Below, piece after piece: positions 16,264-23,172 of a DNA stretch of 36,290 nt. A program made the translations under genes and the position numbers. The notes below the pieces were generated by a model, which was not told where the DNA came from, did not search any database, and saw only the letters and a program-made list of their open reading frames with translations. The stretch comes from Anaerolineae bacterium (GTDB taxonomy: Bacteria > Chloroflexota > Anaerolineae > JAAYZQ01): positions 1 to 36,290 of the forward strand of contig JAFGIA010000167.1 in assembly GCA_016929795.1 (NCBI GenBank). The letters run 5' to 3'. Numbering within the stretch: position 1 is the first letter of the stretch; every line of letters begins with the position of its first letter.

Positions 16264-16323
16264 ACAAAACATAACTTGCCCAAACCCGCATGGTTCTGGG
16301 TGCGGAGGGCTTTCGAGGTAGGA

Positions 16324-17223
16324 ATGATCCAGGAAGTTGCTCCAAACGTGCTGGTCGAGAATTCATTCCACGGAGCGAACGTGGGATGTATCATTACCGG
16401 TGAGGGCGTGATCCTGATCGACACGCCGATGCTGCCTGAGGACGCGCGCGCCTGGCAGGACGAGATCGAACGGCGCACCGATGAGCCGATCGTCTACATC
16501 CTAAACACCGATCATCACCGTGGGCACGTCATCGGCAACCAGTATTTTCCACAGGCGACCGTGATCGCACACGAGTTTGCGTGGAAGAACATGAAGAGCT
16601 ATGGCGATAGCTTTCGCACGCGCCTGCTCAATCTCTATCGCGACAGGATCCCCGAGGCCGTGGACGAGTGGAAAGAGGATCTGAACATTGTCGAGCCCGA
16701 AGTCACATTCAACGATCGGATCATTCTCTTCAAGGGCGACAAAGAGATCCACATGATCCCACTTGGGGGACACACGGAAGCGACGACGGCCATTTATCTG
16801 CCGGAGGACCGGGTTCTCTTCACGGGGGACCTGGTGGTGACGGACCGGCCGCCGTTCCTATCGCAAGCGGATACAAAGCAGTGGCTCGACGCGCTGACCT
16901 ACCTGCGCAAGCTGCGCTACGACGTGCTGGTTCCAGGGCATGGCGAGCTGAGCGGCAAGGAAGCGACAGCCAAGATGTCCGAGTTCTTGCGGCTGGTGCG
17001 CCGGAGGGTGCGCAGTGCCTACAAGTCGGACCTGTCAAAGGCCGACACGGCGCGCAGCCTGAAGCACCTCATCGACTTTTGGCCGATACCTGCTTTTGAA
17101 AAGCCCAAAGCGGATCGGCGCTTCAAATCGTCGCTGAGCAGGGTGTGGAATGAGATGCGCGCCGAGGAGACAGCCAAGGCGAGAGCGAAGGCGAGAAAGG
17201 CGAAAAAGAAACAGCCGGCGTAG
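16324..17223 (+). CDS. MBL-fold metallohydrolase
   Basis: 299 residues. The metal motif reads NTDHHRGHVIGN (His64, His65, His68), a variant of HxHxDH in which Asp precedes the His pair. Other ligands are IPLGGHTEATT (His), VLFTGDLVV (Asp) and VLVPGHGELSG (His). The layout matches the quinoprotein-relay/SoxH-like and class B lactamase-like hydrolases. No signal peptide, so cytosolic. Substrate unknown. ATG at 16324 follows GAGGTAGGA; a longer TTG start at 16276 has no ribosome site. The C-terminus is a Lys/Ala-rich tail. A CAGCCGG/CCGGCTG inverted repeat (17212-17245) straddles the stop and may aid termination. Confidence 0.85.
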   Translation: MIQEVAPNVLVENSFHGANVGCIITGEGVILIDTPMLPEDARAWQDEIERRTDEPIVYILNTDHHRGHVIGNQYFPQATVIAHEFAWKNMKSYGDSFRTRLLNLYRDRIPEAVDEWKEDLNIVEPEVTFNDRIILFKGDKEIHMIPLGGHTEATTAIYLPEDRVLFTGDLVVTDRPPFLSQADTKQWLDALTYLRKLRYDVLVPGHGELSGKEATAKMSEFLRLVRRRVRSAYKSDLSKADTARSLKHLIDFWPIPAFEKPKADRRFKSSLSRVWNEMRAEETAKARAKARKAKKKQPA

Positions 17224-17297
17224 CGGTTCAGGCGCCGTCCGGCTGCTGCGAGTTGTTTACGAGTTTGTAACGGTATAGAAGTCAGGAGTAGAGGACC

Positions 17298-17657
17298 ATG
17301 TTGCGCCAGGTACGCAGTGCCACCTGCCAGCGGTGCGGAAGTGGGTTCGTGTTAACAGCCACGTACGATGACCTGCTCGAGCGCCGGGGCATCAAGGTGA
17401 CCACCCCGTTGTTGTGTCCAACCTGTTTTTTGACCAAGGGGCCAATGCCAAAGAAGCACGGCGAAGTCAAATGGTTTAACCCACGCAAGCGGTTTGGTTT
17501 TATCGTCAGTGACGAGGGGGAAGAGCTCTTTTTTCACGAGCGCCAGCTCGTCGCAGAGGATGACAGGCATCCCCGTGAGGGCGAGACGGTTCGATTCCAC
17601 GTCCACTATCCGATCAAGGGACCGGAGGCGCTGAATGTGGAGTTAATCTCCGACTAG
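17298..17657 (+). CDS. Cold-shock domain protein with N-terminal zinc ribbon
   Basis: 119 residues. Residues 1-45 hold two CxxC pairs (Cys10/13 in CQRCG and Cys40/43 in CPTC), a treble-clef-type zinc ribbon. From about 53 on is a cold-shock domain: HGEVKWFNPRKRFGFIVSD (RNP1) and EELFFHERQL (RNP2). It should bind single-stranded nucleic acid, mainly RNA. Addition of a zinc ribbon to a CSD is seen in Chloroflexota and relatives; zinc may add binding or sensing. ATG at 17298 is preceded by a weak ribosome site (GGAGTAGAGG). Stand-alone between the MBL enzyme and the beta-helix gene. Confidence 0.88.
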   Translation: MLRQVRSATCQRCGSGFVLTATYDDLLERRGIKVTTPLLCPTCFLTKGPMPKKHGEVKWFNPRKRFGFIVSDEGEELFFHERQLVAEDDRHPREGETVRFHVHYPIKGPEALNVELISD

Positions 17658-17814
17658 ACGGTGCCGGGCAAACAGTAATCCCTGATATAGCGCAGGATCG
17701 CCTGCCTGCACCATCCGGTTCCTACCACCGTTGGCCATTTTCTGCTGTGAGCAGGCCGTGGCTCGGACCAGGATGGAAGGCCGGACTTTTAGACGAATGG
17801 AGAATCGACCAACA

Positions 17815-19746
17815 ATGACAAGGTCAAAGAATTTTTCCCGGTGGCTGTGGGTCGTCGTGCTGGTCATAATGGGTACGCTGAGCGATGGACCGGTGTGTGC
17901 CGGGGATGTGGCGAGGGGAAACCAGGGCTTCGCCGGCCCTGGATGGGAAGTGACGGCTGTACGATCGACTGCCGCGCTGTGGCCCGAGGGCGCGCGCGTC
18001 CAGGCAACGGTGCACGTGGCGACGACTGGCACGGACGATCCCGACTGCGGCTCGGCGGCGGCGCCGTGTCGCACGCTCCAGTACGCGGTGAACCTGGCCC
18101 AATCGGGGGATACGATCTTGGTAGCAGCAGGAACCTACACCTACTCGGCCCCCCCGCCAGACTCGCTGTGCAATCTTTTTTCTGCTGCCGCAGAGCCGAT
18201 TGTGTGCGTGGTTAGCAAACACCTGTCTCTGATCGGCGGCTACCGTGCCAGCGATTGGAGCGGACCCAACCCACAGGCATATCCGACCATCATCGACGGT
18301 GAGCAGAGCCACCGAGGTATCACCGTAATAAGCTCCAACCCCACGACGCCGGCTTCCAGCCTGCGGCTCGAAGGGTTCACGATCCAGAACGGCCTGGCAC
18401 AAGGGGCCACGCAGGGCACGGCGGATGCTCTTTCCGGGTATGGCGGTGGGCTGTACACGGTGAACGCGCCTGTGACTGTGCGCGACACCCTGTTTCTCAA
18501 CAACCGGGCCGTGGGGGGCGACGCGGACTATACCTTTGGAGGAACTGGCTCGGGGGGCGGCATCGCGCTGCACGGCGTACCGGCGGGCAGCGTATGTGTA
18601 TTGGAGCGGGTCACCTTTGAAGGCAACCAGGCGGTGGGCGGCACGGGGCGTGACCGCGGCGGCCTGGCAGTAGGCGGCGGGCTGTCGGTCGACGTGGCGG
18701 CGGTAGAAGGTCGATCGGTAACCTTTACGAACAATGTGGCCCAGGCAGGTAGCTCAAACGGCTCGGGCAAGGACACAGTCTATCACTACACGGCCGACGC
18801 ATTAGGTGGCGCCATCGGCTTGCGCATGTACATCGATGCCACGTTTACGAATTTCATCGCCACAGGCAACAGGGCAATGGGGGGCAGCGCGGGGGTACAG
18901 GCCGGCGCGGGCTTGGGTGGAGCGGTGTACATCGAGTTCAGTGCGCTGCGCGTGGTCGATGCCCGATTGGTGGGCAATGAAGCAGTGGGAGGCAGCAGTC
19001 CGAGCGCATGGTTTGGTGGTGGGGGCGCGATCGGTGGTTTCGCCTACGACCTTGTCATGGAGCGCAGCTATGTGCTAGAGAACGTTGCGCGCGGGGGCAA
19101 TGGTACCACCGGCTGGACAGGCGGCGCGGCCGGTGGGGGTCTCTACCTGGTTAAGGGGAGTGAGCAGGCACGGTCGTTGACACTGGTGAACAGTGTCCTA
19201 GCGCGCAATGAGGTGATTGAGGGCACGGGCACGAATGTGATGGGCGGCGGTGGTGCCGGGGTGTGGCTCGAAGGGGTGGAAGGCCATATCTCGCATACTA
19301 CCTTTGTCGATAACCGGCTGGGACCGACGCTCCTCTACGGCCCGGCCCTCCTGTTACAGCAGTACCAGTCCCAGCAGCCCGTGCGCACGGATCTGCATTA
19401 CAGCATTGTGGCAGATCACACTGGACAGTGGCCTGCTGTCATGGTGCAGGTGGGGAATGTGCTGAACCTGAGCGAGTGCCTTTTTGCAGGTAACAGTGAC
19501 AACGTGTGGGGCGAGGGGAGTGTTGAAGGGGAGTGTACAACGGCCGAGTCGGCTGGGTTTGTTGGCGACGAGGATTATCACCTACTGGTCAGCTCACCGG
19601 CTGTTGGGTTGTCGATCTCGAGTCAGGAGCCTTTCGACATAGATAGGCAGGCACGGCCGTATGGGAGTGGGCGGGACGCAGGTGCGGATGAATATTGGCC
19701 GAGTGAGTCATCCGCCCGGGTGTACCTGCCTCTGGTGGTTAGGTAA
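17815..19746 (+). CDS. Secreted beta-helix protein with YLPLVVR C-terminal tail
   Basis: 643 residues. A signal peptide (MTRSKNFSRWLWVVVLVIMG) leads into a mature chain that starts a parallel beta-helix: ATTGTDDPDCGSAAAPCRTL, then repeats rich in Gly and Asn (YGGGLYTVNAPVTVRDTLFL; GGGISVD-type turns). The C-terminal part DIDRQARPYGSGRDAGADEY fits the choice-of-anchor-Q pattern. The last residues, SSARVYLPLVVR, resemble the hydrophobic tail often seen on secreted Chloroflexota proteins, perhaps a sorting signal. Function may be polysaccharide binding or cleavage; no catalytic residues are identified. Two start codons (17797, 17815) are possible; 17815 places the basic signal peptide end correctly. 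Confidence 0.8.
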   Translation: MTRSKNFSRWLWVVVLVIMGTLSDGPVCAGDVARGNQGFAGPGWEVTAVRSTAALWPEGARVQATVHVATTGTDDPDCGSAAAPCRTLQYAVNLAQSGDTILVAAGTYTYSAPPPDSLCNLFSAAAEPIVCVVSKHLSLIGGYRASDWSGPNPQAYPTIIDGEQSHRGITVISSNPTTPASSLRLEGFTIQNGLAQGATQGTADALSGYGGGLYTVNAPVTVRDTLFLNNRAVGGDADYTFGGTGSGGGIALHGVPAGSVCVLERVTFEGNQAVGGTGRDRGGLAVGGGLSVDVAAVEGRSVTFTNNVAQAGSSNGSGKDTVYHYTADALGGAIGLRMYIDATFTNFIATGNRAMGGSAGVQAGAGLGGAVYIEFSALRVVDARLVGNEAVGGSSPSAWFGGGGAIGGFAYDLVMERSYVLENVARGGNGTTGWTGGAAGGGLYLVKGSEQARSLTLVNSVLARNEVIEGTGTNVMGGGGAGVWLEGVEGHISHTTFVDNRLGPTLLYGPALLLQQYQSQQPVRTDLHYSIVADHTGQWPAVMVQVGNVLNLSECLFAGNSDNVWGEGSVEGECTTAESAGFVGDEDYHLLVSSPAVGLSISSQEPFDIDRQARPYGSGRDAGADEYWPSESSARVYLPLVVR

Positions 19747-19806
19747 CCGCTTGTCGGACATTGAGGCACACGAGCGGGAGATCGAGGCCGGAGCCGATGA
19801 GTGTTT

Positions 19807-19834
19807 TTGAGTCACCTCTTTCCCGTGGTATAAT
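19807..19834 (+). promoter_or_regulatory. Promoter for iorAB
   Basis: TTGAGT, 16-base spacer, TATAAT with extended TGG. The predicted start near 19841 gives a leader of about 24 bases. Confidence 0.72.
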
Positions 19835-19864
19835 CGTGGCAACACCGGTGGAGGTGAGAACACG

Positions 19865-21691
19865 ATGAAGCGACTCTTGTCAGGCAACGAGGCAGTGGCG
19901 CGCGGCGCCTGGGAGGCTGGCGTCAAAGTGGCGTCTGCCTATCCCGGTACCCCGAGCACAGAGATCCTCGAGAATTTCGCGCGCTATCCAAACGTATATG
20001 CCGAGTGGGCGCCGAACGAAAAGGTAGCGCTCGACGTGGCGATTGGCGCCGCGTATGCCGGGCGGCGGGCCATGGCGGTGATGAAGCACGTGGGGCTGAA
20101 TGTGGCCGCCGACGCGTTTTTCTACGCGTCGATGACGGGCGCGGAGGCAGGGCTCGTCGTCGTCTCGGCCGACGACCCGGCGATGCATTCCTCGCAGAAC
20201 GAGCAGGACAACCGCTGGTATGCCCGATTTGCGCGCGTGCCGTGCGTCGAGCCGTCGGATAGCCAGGAGGCAAAGGACCTGGTGGGCACGGCGCTGCGCA
20301 TCGGCGAGGAGTTTGACACGCCGGTGCTGCTGCGCCTGACGACGCGCCTGTGCCACTCGAGCACGCCTGTAACTCTGGGAGAGCAAGCGGCGCATGTGCC
20401 GACGCGCGACACCTTTCCGCGCGATCCGGCCAAGTATGTGATGGTGCCGGGCAATGCGCGCACCAGGCATCCGGTGATCGAAGAGCGGATCGGGCAGCTC
20501 GCCGAGTTTGCCGAGACGTTCGAGCTTAACCGGGTGGAATGGGGCAGCCACGACCTGGGGATCGTGACGTGCGGCGTGGCGTACCAGTACGCGAAAGAGG
20601 TCTTTCCCGAGACCTCGATCCTGCGCCTGGGCATGACCTATCCGCTGCCGCCCGGGCTGGTGCGCGATTTCGCGGACAAGGTAGAGCGCCTGATCGTCCT
20701 CGAAGAGCTGGACCCCTTCCTGGAAGAGCAGATCCGGCTGATGGGCATTGAGGTGGAAGGAAAGAGTATCTTTCCACTGATCGGTGAGCTGGATCCACGG
20801 GTGGTACGCGAGTGCGCGATCGAGGCTGGGCTGCTGCCCGAATCGGAGCACGTGCCGGTGGCACTGGACGAGGCACTGTCCGATGGGCTGGAGATGCCCG
20901 CGATTCCACCGCGCCCCCCTGTGCTCTGCCCTGGCTGTCCGCACCGTGGGCTGTTTCACATTCTCAACAAGCGCAAAGTGGCAGTGGCGGGCGATATTGG
21001 TTGCTACACGCTCGGGCTGCTGCCCCCGCTGTCGGCCATCCACACCTGCGGGGCGATGGGGGCAGGTATAGGCCAGGCACACGGCGCCGCCCAGGCGGGG
21101 GTGGGAGAGCGGATGGTGGCGGTGATCGGAGACTCGACCTTTTTCCACACAGGCATTCCCGCGCTGTTGAATGTGGCCTATAATAGGAGTAACGTGGTGA
21201 CGATCATCCTCGACAACCGGATCACGGGCATGACGGGGCACCAGCAAAATCCGGGCACGGGCTATACGCTGCAGATGGAAGAGGTGCCGCCGATAGAGCT
21301 GGAGCCGCTGGTGCGTGCGCTGGGCATCGAACGGGTGAAAACGGTGCCGGCCTATCACGTCAAGGAGATCGACGAGACGATCAAGGAGTACCTGGCGGCA
21401 GACGGCCCAAGTGTGCTGATCACGCGCGAGCCGTGCGCGCTACTGCCAGAGGCGCGGCGGCGGTGGGTGCCGCTGAAAGTGCTGGCAGACAAGTGCAACG
21501 GGTGCACAATGTGCTTCCGGATTGGCTGCCCGGCGATTGTCAAGAGCGACGAGCTCGACGAAAAGACGCGACGCCCGAAGGCGCTGATCGACCCGTTGCT
21601 GTGTACGGGCTGCGAGGTGTGTGCGCAGGTGTGCCCGCGGGGTGCGATCTTGTTCCGGGAGCAGATGACGGAAGCTTACGAGGAAAGGTGA
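19865..21691 (+). CDS. iorA: Indolepyruvate ferredoxin oxidoreductase, alpha subunit
   Basis: 608 residues, full length. Oxidatively decarboxylates aryl 2-keto acids (indolepyruvate, phenylpyruvate) to acyl-CoA with ferredoxin reduction, a step of amino-acid fermentation. It starts with LLSGNEAVARGAWEAGVKVASAYPGTPSTEI (Pyr domain); the TPP site is seen as GDSTFFHTGIPALLN and LDNRITGMTGHQQNPGTG. Two ferredoxin-like clusters lie at the end: Cys544/547/550/555 (CNGCTMCFRIGCP) and Cys580/583/586/590 (CTGCEVCAQVCP). GGAGGTGA lies 9 bases before ATG. iorB follows after 85 bases; the two subunits act as a complex. Oxygen-sensitive family, so anaerobic or facultative growth is suggested. Confidence 0.95.
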   Translation: MKRLLSGNEAVARGAWEAGVKVASAYPGTPSTEILENFARYPNVYAEWAPNEKVALDVAIGAAYAGRRAMAVMKHVGLNVAADAFFYASMTGAEAGLVVVSADDPAMHSSQNEQDNRWYARFARVPCVEPSDSQEAKDLVGTALRIGEEFDTPVLLRLTTRLCHSSTPVTLGEQAAHVPTRDTFPRDPAKYVMVPGNARTRHPVIEERIGQLAEFAETFELNRVEWGSHDLGIVTCGVAYQYAKEVFPETSILRLGMTYPLPPGLVRDFADKVERLIVLEELDPFLEEQIRLMGIEVEGKSIFPLIGELDPRVVRECAIEAGLLPESEHVPVALDEALSDGLEMPAIPPRPPVLCPGCPHRGLFHILNKRKVAVAGDIGCYTLGLLPPLSAIHTCGAMGAGIGQAHGAAQAGVGERMVAVIGDSTFFHTGIPALLNVAYNRSNVVTIILDNRITGMTGHQQNPGTGYTLQMEEVPPIELEPLVRALGIERVKTVPAYHVKEIDETIKEYLAADGPSVLITREPCALLPEARRRWVPLKVLADKCNGCTMCFRIGCPAIVKSDELDEKTRRPKALIDPLLCTGCEVCAQVCPRGAILFREQMTEAYEER

Positions 21692-21705
21692 TCAGGAAAT
21701 CAGGG

Positions 21706-21753
21706 ATTGGGGAATAGGGCGCGGGAATCGGTCCGAATTCCCTAATCCCCAAT
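21706..21753 (+). terminator. Hairpin with T-rich tail between iorA and iorB
   Basis: ATTGGGGAATAGGG (21706-21719) pairs with CCCTAATCCCCAAT (21740-21753), one mismatch, with an inner GGGAAT/ATTCCC stem, followed by TTTCTG. It may act as a partial terminator or RNA-stability element and set the iorA:iorB ratio. Confidence 0.5.
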
Positions 21754-21776
21754 TTTCTGTTTGCGTGGAGGGCACA

Positions 21777-22373
21777 ATGAGCAAAGGATACAATTTCCTA
21801 CTCGCGGGCGTCGGCGGCCAGGGGACGATTCTGGCGAGTGATGTGCTGGCCGAGGTGGCGCTGGCGGCCGGGTATGACGTGAAAAAGTCGGAAGTGCACG
21901 GTATGGCGCAACGAGGGGGTAGTGTCAACACCCACGTGCGCTGGGACGAGGAGAGGGTCTATTCACCGCTGGTGGGGCTGGGCGAAGCGGATATTCTGCT
22001 GGCGTTCGAAGAGGCAGAGGCGCTGCGTTACGCCCGGTTCCTCAGGCCCGGCGGCGCGGTGATCGTCAACCAGCAGGCGATCGAACCGATCACGGTCACG
22101 TCGGGCGGTGCGACCTATCCGACAGAGGACGAGGTGTTGAGCACATATCAGGCGCTGACGGACCAGATTCACCTCGTGGCCGGGATGGAGATCGCGCGCG
22201 AGCTGGGCAACGCGCGCGCTGCGAACGTCGTCCTGCTCGGCGCGCTGTCGGCGCTGCTCGACGTGCCGCCAGAGACGTGGCTGTCGGTCATCGAGGAGCG
22301 GGTGCCGGCCAAGTATGTGGAGCTGAACCGGCAGGCGTTCTGGCGGGGAAGGGAAGTGGCAAGCAGCGACTGA
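21777..22373 (+). CDS. iorB: Indolepyruvate ferredoxin oxidoreductase, beta subunit
   Basis: 198 residues. It begins NFLLAGVGGQGTILASDVLAEVA, the gamma-domain signature of 2-ketoacid:ferredoxin oxidoreductases, followed by KKSEVHGMAQRGGSVNTHVRW. It forms the heterodimer with IorA. ATG at 21777 has GGAGG 6 bases upstream and is preferred to the GTG 12 bases earlier, which overlaps that site. A strong bidirectional terminator follows at 22398-22436, and on the opposite strand ends a ferredoxin gene, likely an electron partner. Confidence 0.94.
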   Translation: MSKGYNFLLAGVGGQGTILASDVLAEVALAAGYDVKKSEVHGMAQRGGSVNTHVRWDEERVYSPLVGLGEADILLAFEEAEALRYARFLRPGGAVIVNQQAIEPITVTSGGATYPTEDEVLSTYQALTDQIHLVAGMEIARELGNARAANVVLLGALSALLDVPPETWLSVIEERVPAKYVELNRQAFWRGREVASSD

Positions 22374-22397
22374 CAAGCAAGCGATGAATAGGTCGTC

Positions 22398-22436
22398 AAA
22401 AGGCCCCGAAAGCCTGCCTGGCTTTCGGGGCCTTTT
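22398..22436. terminator. Bidirectional terminator, iorB / ferredoxin
   Basis: AAAAGGCCCCGAAAGCC and its exact complement form a 17-bp stem with a 5-base loop. A-runs on one side and T-runs on the other make it work for both convergent genes. Confidence 0.93.
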
Positions 22437-22448
22437 GGGTGGGTGGGA

Positions 22449-22622
22449 CTACTGCTGGACGATCGCCTCGCTGGGGCACTCGTCGAGGCAGCTCAGGCAC
22501 TCGATGCAGATCTCGGTATCGATGTAGTAGCCGCCCTCGTCGCGCTCTTTGATCGCTTCTTCAGGGCAGATCTCGACACATGTCCCGCACTCGATGCACT
22601 CGTCGGTAATGACTACGGCCAT
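22449..22622 (-). CDS. 2[4Fe-4S] ferredoxin
   Basis: 57 residues: two CxxCxxCxxxCP motifs, Cys9/12/15/19 (CIECGTCVEICP) and Cys39/42/45/49 (CIECLSCLDECP). A small clostridial-type ferredoxin carrying electrons from oxidoreductases such as IorAB, which faces it across a shared terminator. The sequence between the motifs has a short acidic insertion (KERDEGGYYIDTE) and the protein ends SEAIVQQ. ATG at 22622 has GAGGAGG 11 bases upstream. A near-consensus promoter lies at 22677-22704. Too short for many automated searches. Confidence 0.93.
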   Translation of the reverse strand: MAVVITDECIECGTCVEICPEEAIKERDEGGYYIDTEICIECLSCLDECPSEAIVQQ

Positions 22623-22676
22623 GGTTGCAGAAACCTCCTCATCTCTTTGATACTCGCCTAGGCGGGCGGTGTGTTT

Positions 22677-22704
22677 ATTATACCTTGATTGGGGTAAGCG
22701 TCAA
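22677..22704 (-). promoter_or_regulatory. Promoter for the ferredoxin gene
   Basis: On the minus strand: TTGACG, 16-base spacer, TATAAT preceded by GG. Start near 22670. An inverted repeat (GATTGGGGT 22687-22695 / ACCCCAATC 22733-22741) has one arm inside this spacer and could be an operator. Confidence 0.8.
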
Positions 22705-22756
22705 CTTTGATCCCAACGCTGGAAGATGGGTAACCCCAATCTACCAGCGCCCACAG

Positions 22757-22785
22757 TTGCGCGTTTGGAGGTTTTTTGGTAGAAT
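22757..22785 (+). promoter_or_regulatory. Promoter for the glmS ribozyme leader
   Basis: TTGCGC, 17-base spacer, TAGAAT with extended TGG. Start near 22792, about 56 bases before the ribozyme cleavage site. The -10 is good, the -35 is poor. Confidence 0.6.
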
Positions 22786-22847
22786 GTGTTTTGCTGGCGA
22801 AAGGAGGTGGACCCCCAGGAGATATCGGCCGGACAAACGGGAAAGAT

Positions 22848-23062
22848 AGCGCCTGGACCTCGCCGCAGAGTTGGCGGTGAGGTTGACGAGGAGGAGGTTC
22901 CCTGCCGCGAGGCAGGGCCAACGGGTAACCTAAAGGTTACCCGGAAAATCGAACCATCGGCGGATGCCTCCCGGGCCTGGCCACGGCCCGTCTCTTTCCC
23001 TCCAATGATCGAGCGCAGTGGATAAAACCGCCGGGCAACCGGCGCGACAACTCCCTGGCGCT
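22848..23062 (+). ncRNA. glmS self-cleaving ribozyme/riboswitch
   Basis: The RNA matches the glmS ribozyme (Rfam RF00234), which cleaves itself when glucosamine-6-phosphate is bound and so lowers GlmS. Conserved parts in order: AGCGCC (cleavage between A22848 and G22849), P1 ACCTCGCC/GGTGAGGT (22857-22864/22876-22883), GTTGACGAGG, ATCG, CATCGGCGGATGCCTCC, P3 CGGGCC/GGCCCG, ATAAAACC and P4 CGCCGG-GCAA-CCGGCG. An outer stem AGCGCAG/CTGGCGCT closes the 3' part with one bulge. Unusual: about 47 nt inserted between GGTT and ATCG, forming two perfect hairpins (22900-22917, 22922-22943). The gene glmS lies about 110 bases downstream. Matched by eye from known sequences. Confidence 0.92.
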
Positions 23063-23084
23063 GTGGCGCAGCAAACAATAAGTA

Positions 23085-23158
23085 AAAAGTCGCAGCGTGC
23101 ACGGGTGATGGGACGTGACCTGTCGCTTTTCACTGGTGCACTCTTCCTGCTGACTTTT
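23085..23158 (+). promoter_or_regulatory. Long hairpin between glmS ribozyme and glmS
   Basis: AAAAGTCGCAG (23085-23095) pairs with CTGCTGACTTTT (23147-23158) with one bulge, with an inner GTGCAC/GTGCAC stem. It ends 3 bases before AGGAGG. It may affect stability of the cleaved RNA or access to the ribosome site. Confidence 0.5.
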
Positions 23159-23172
23159 CCCAGGAGGTAATG

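Noticed and set aside
17586..17598. GGTTCGATTCC resembling a tRNA T-loop
   Set aside because: It lies in the cold-shock gene with no matching acceptor or anticodon stems around it.
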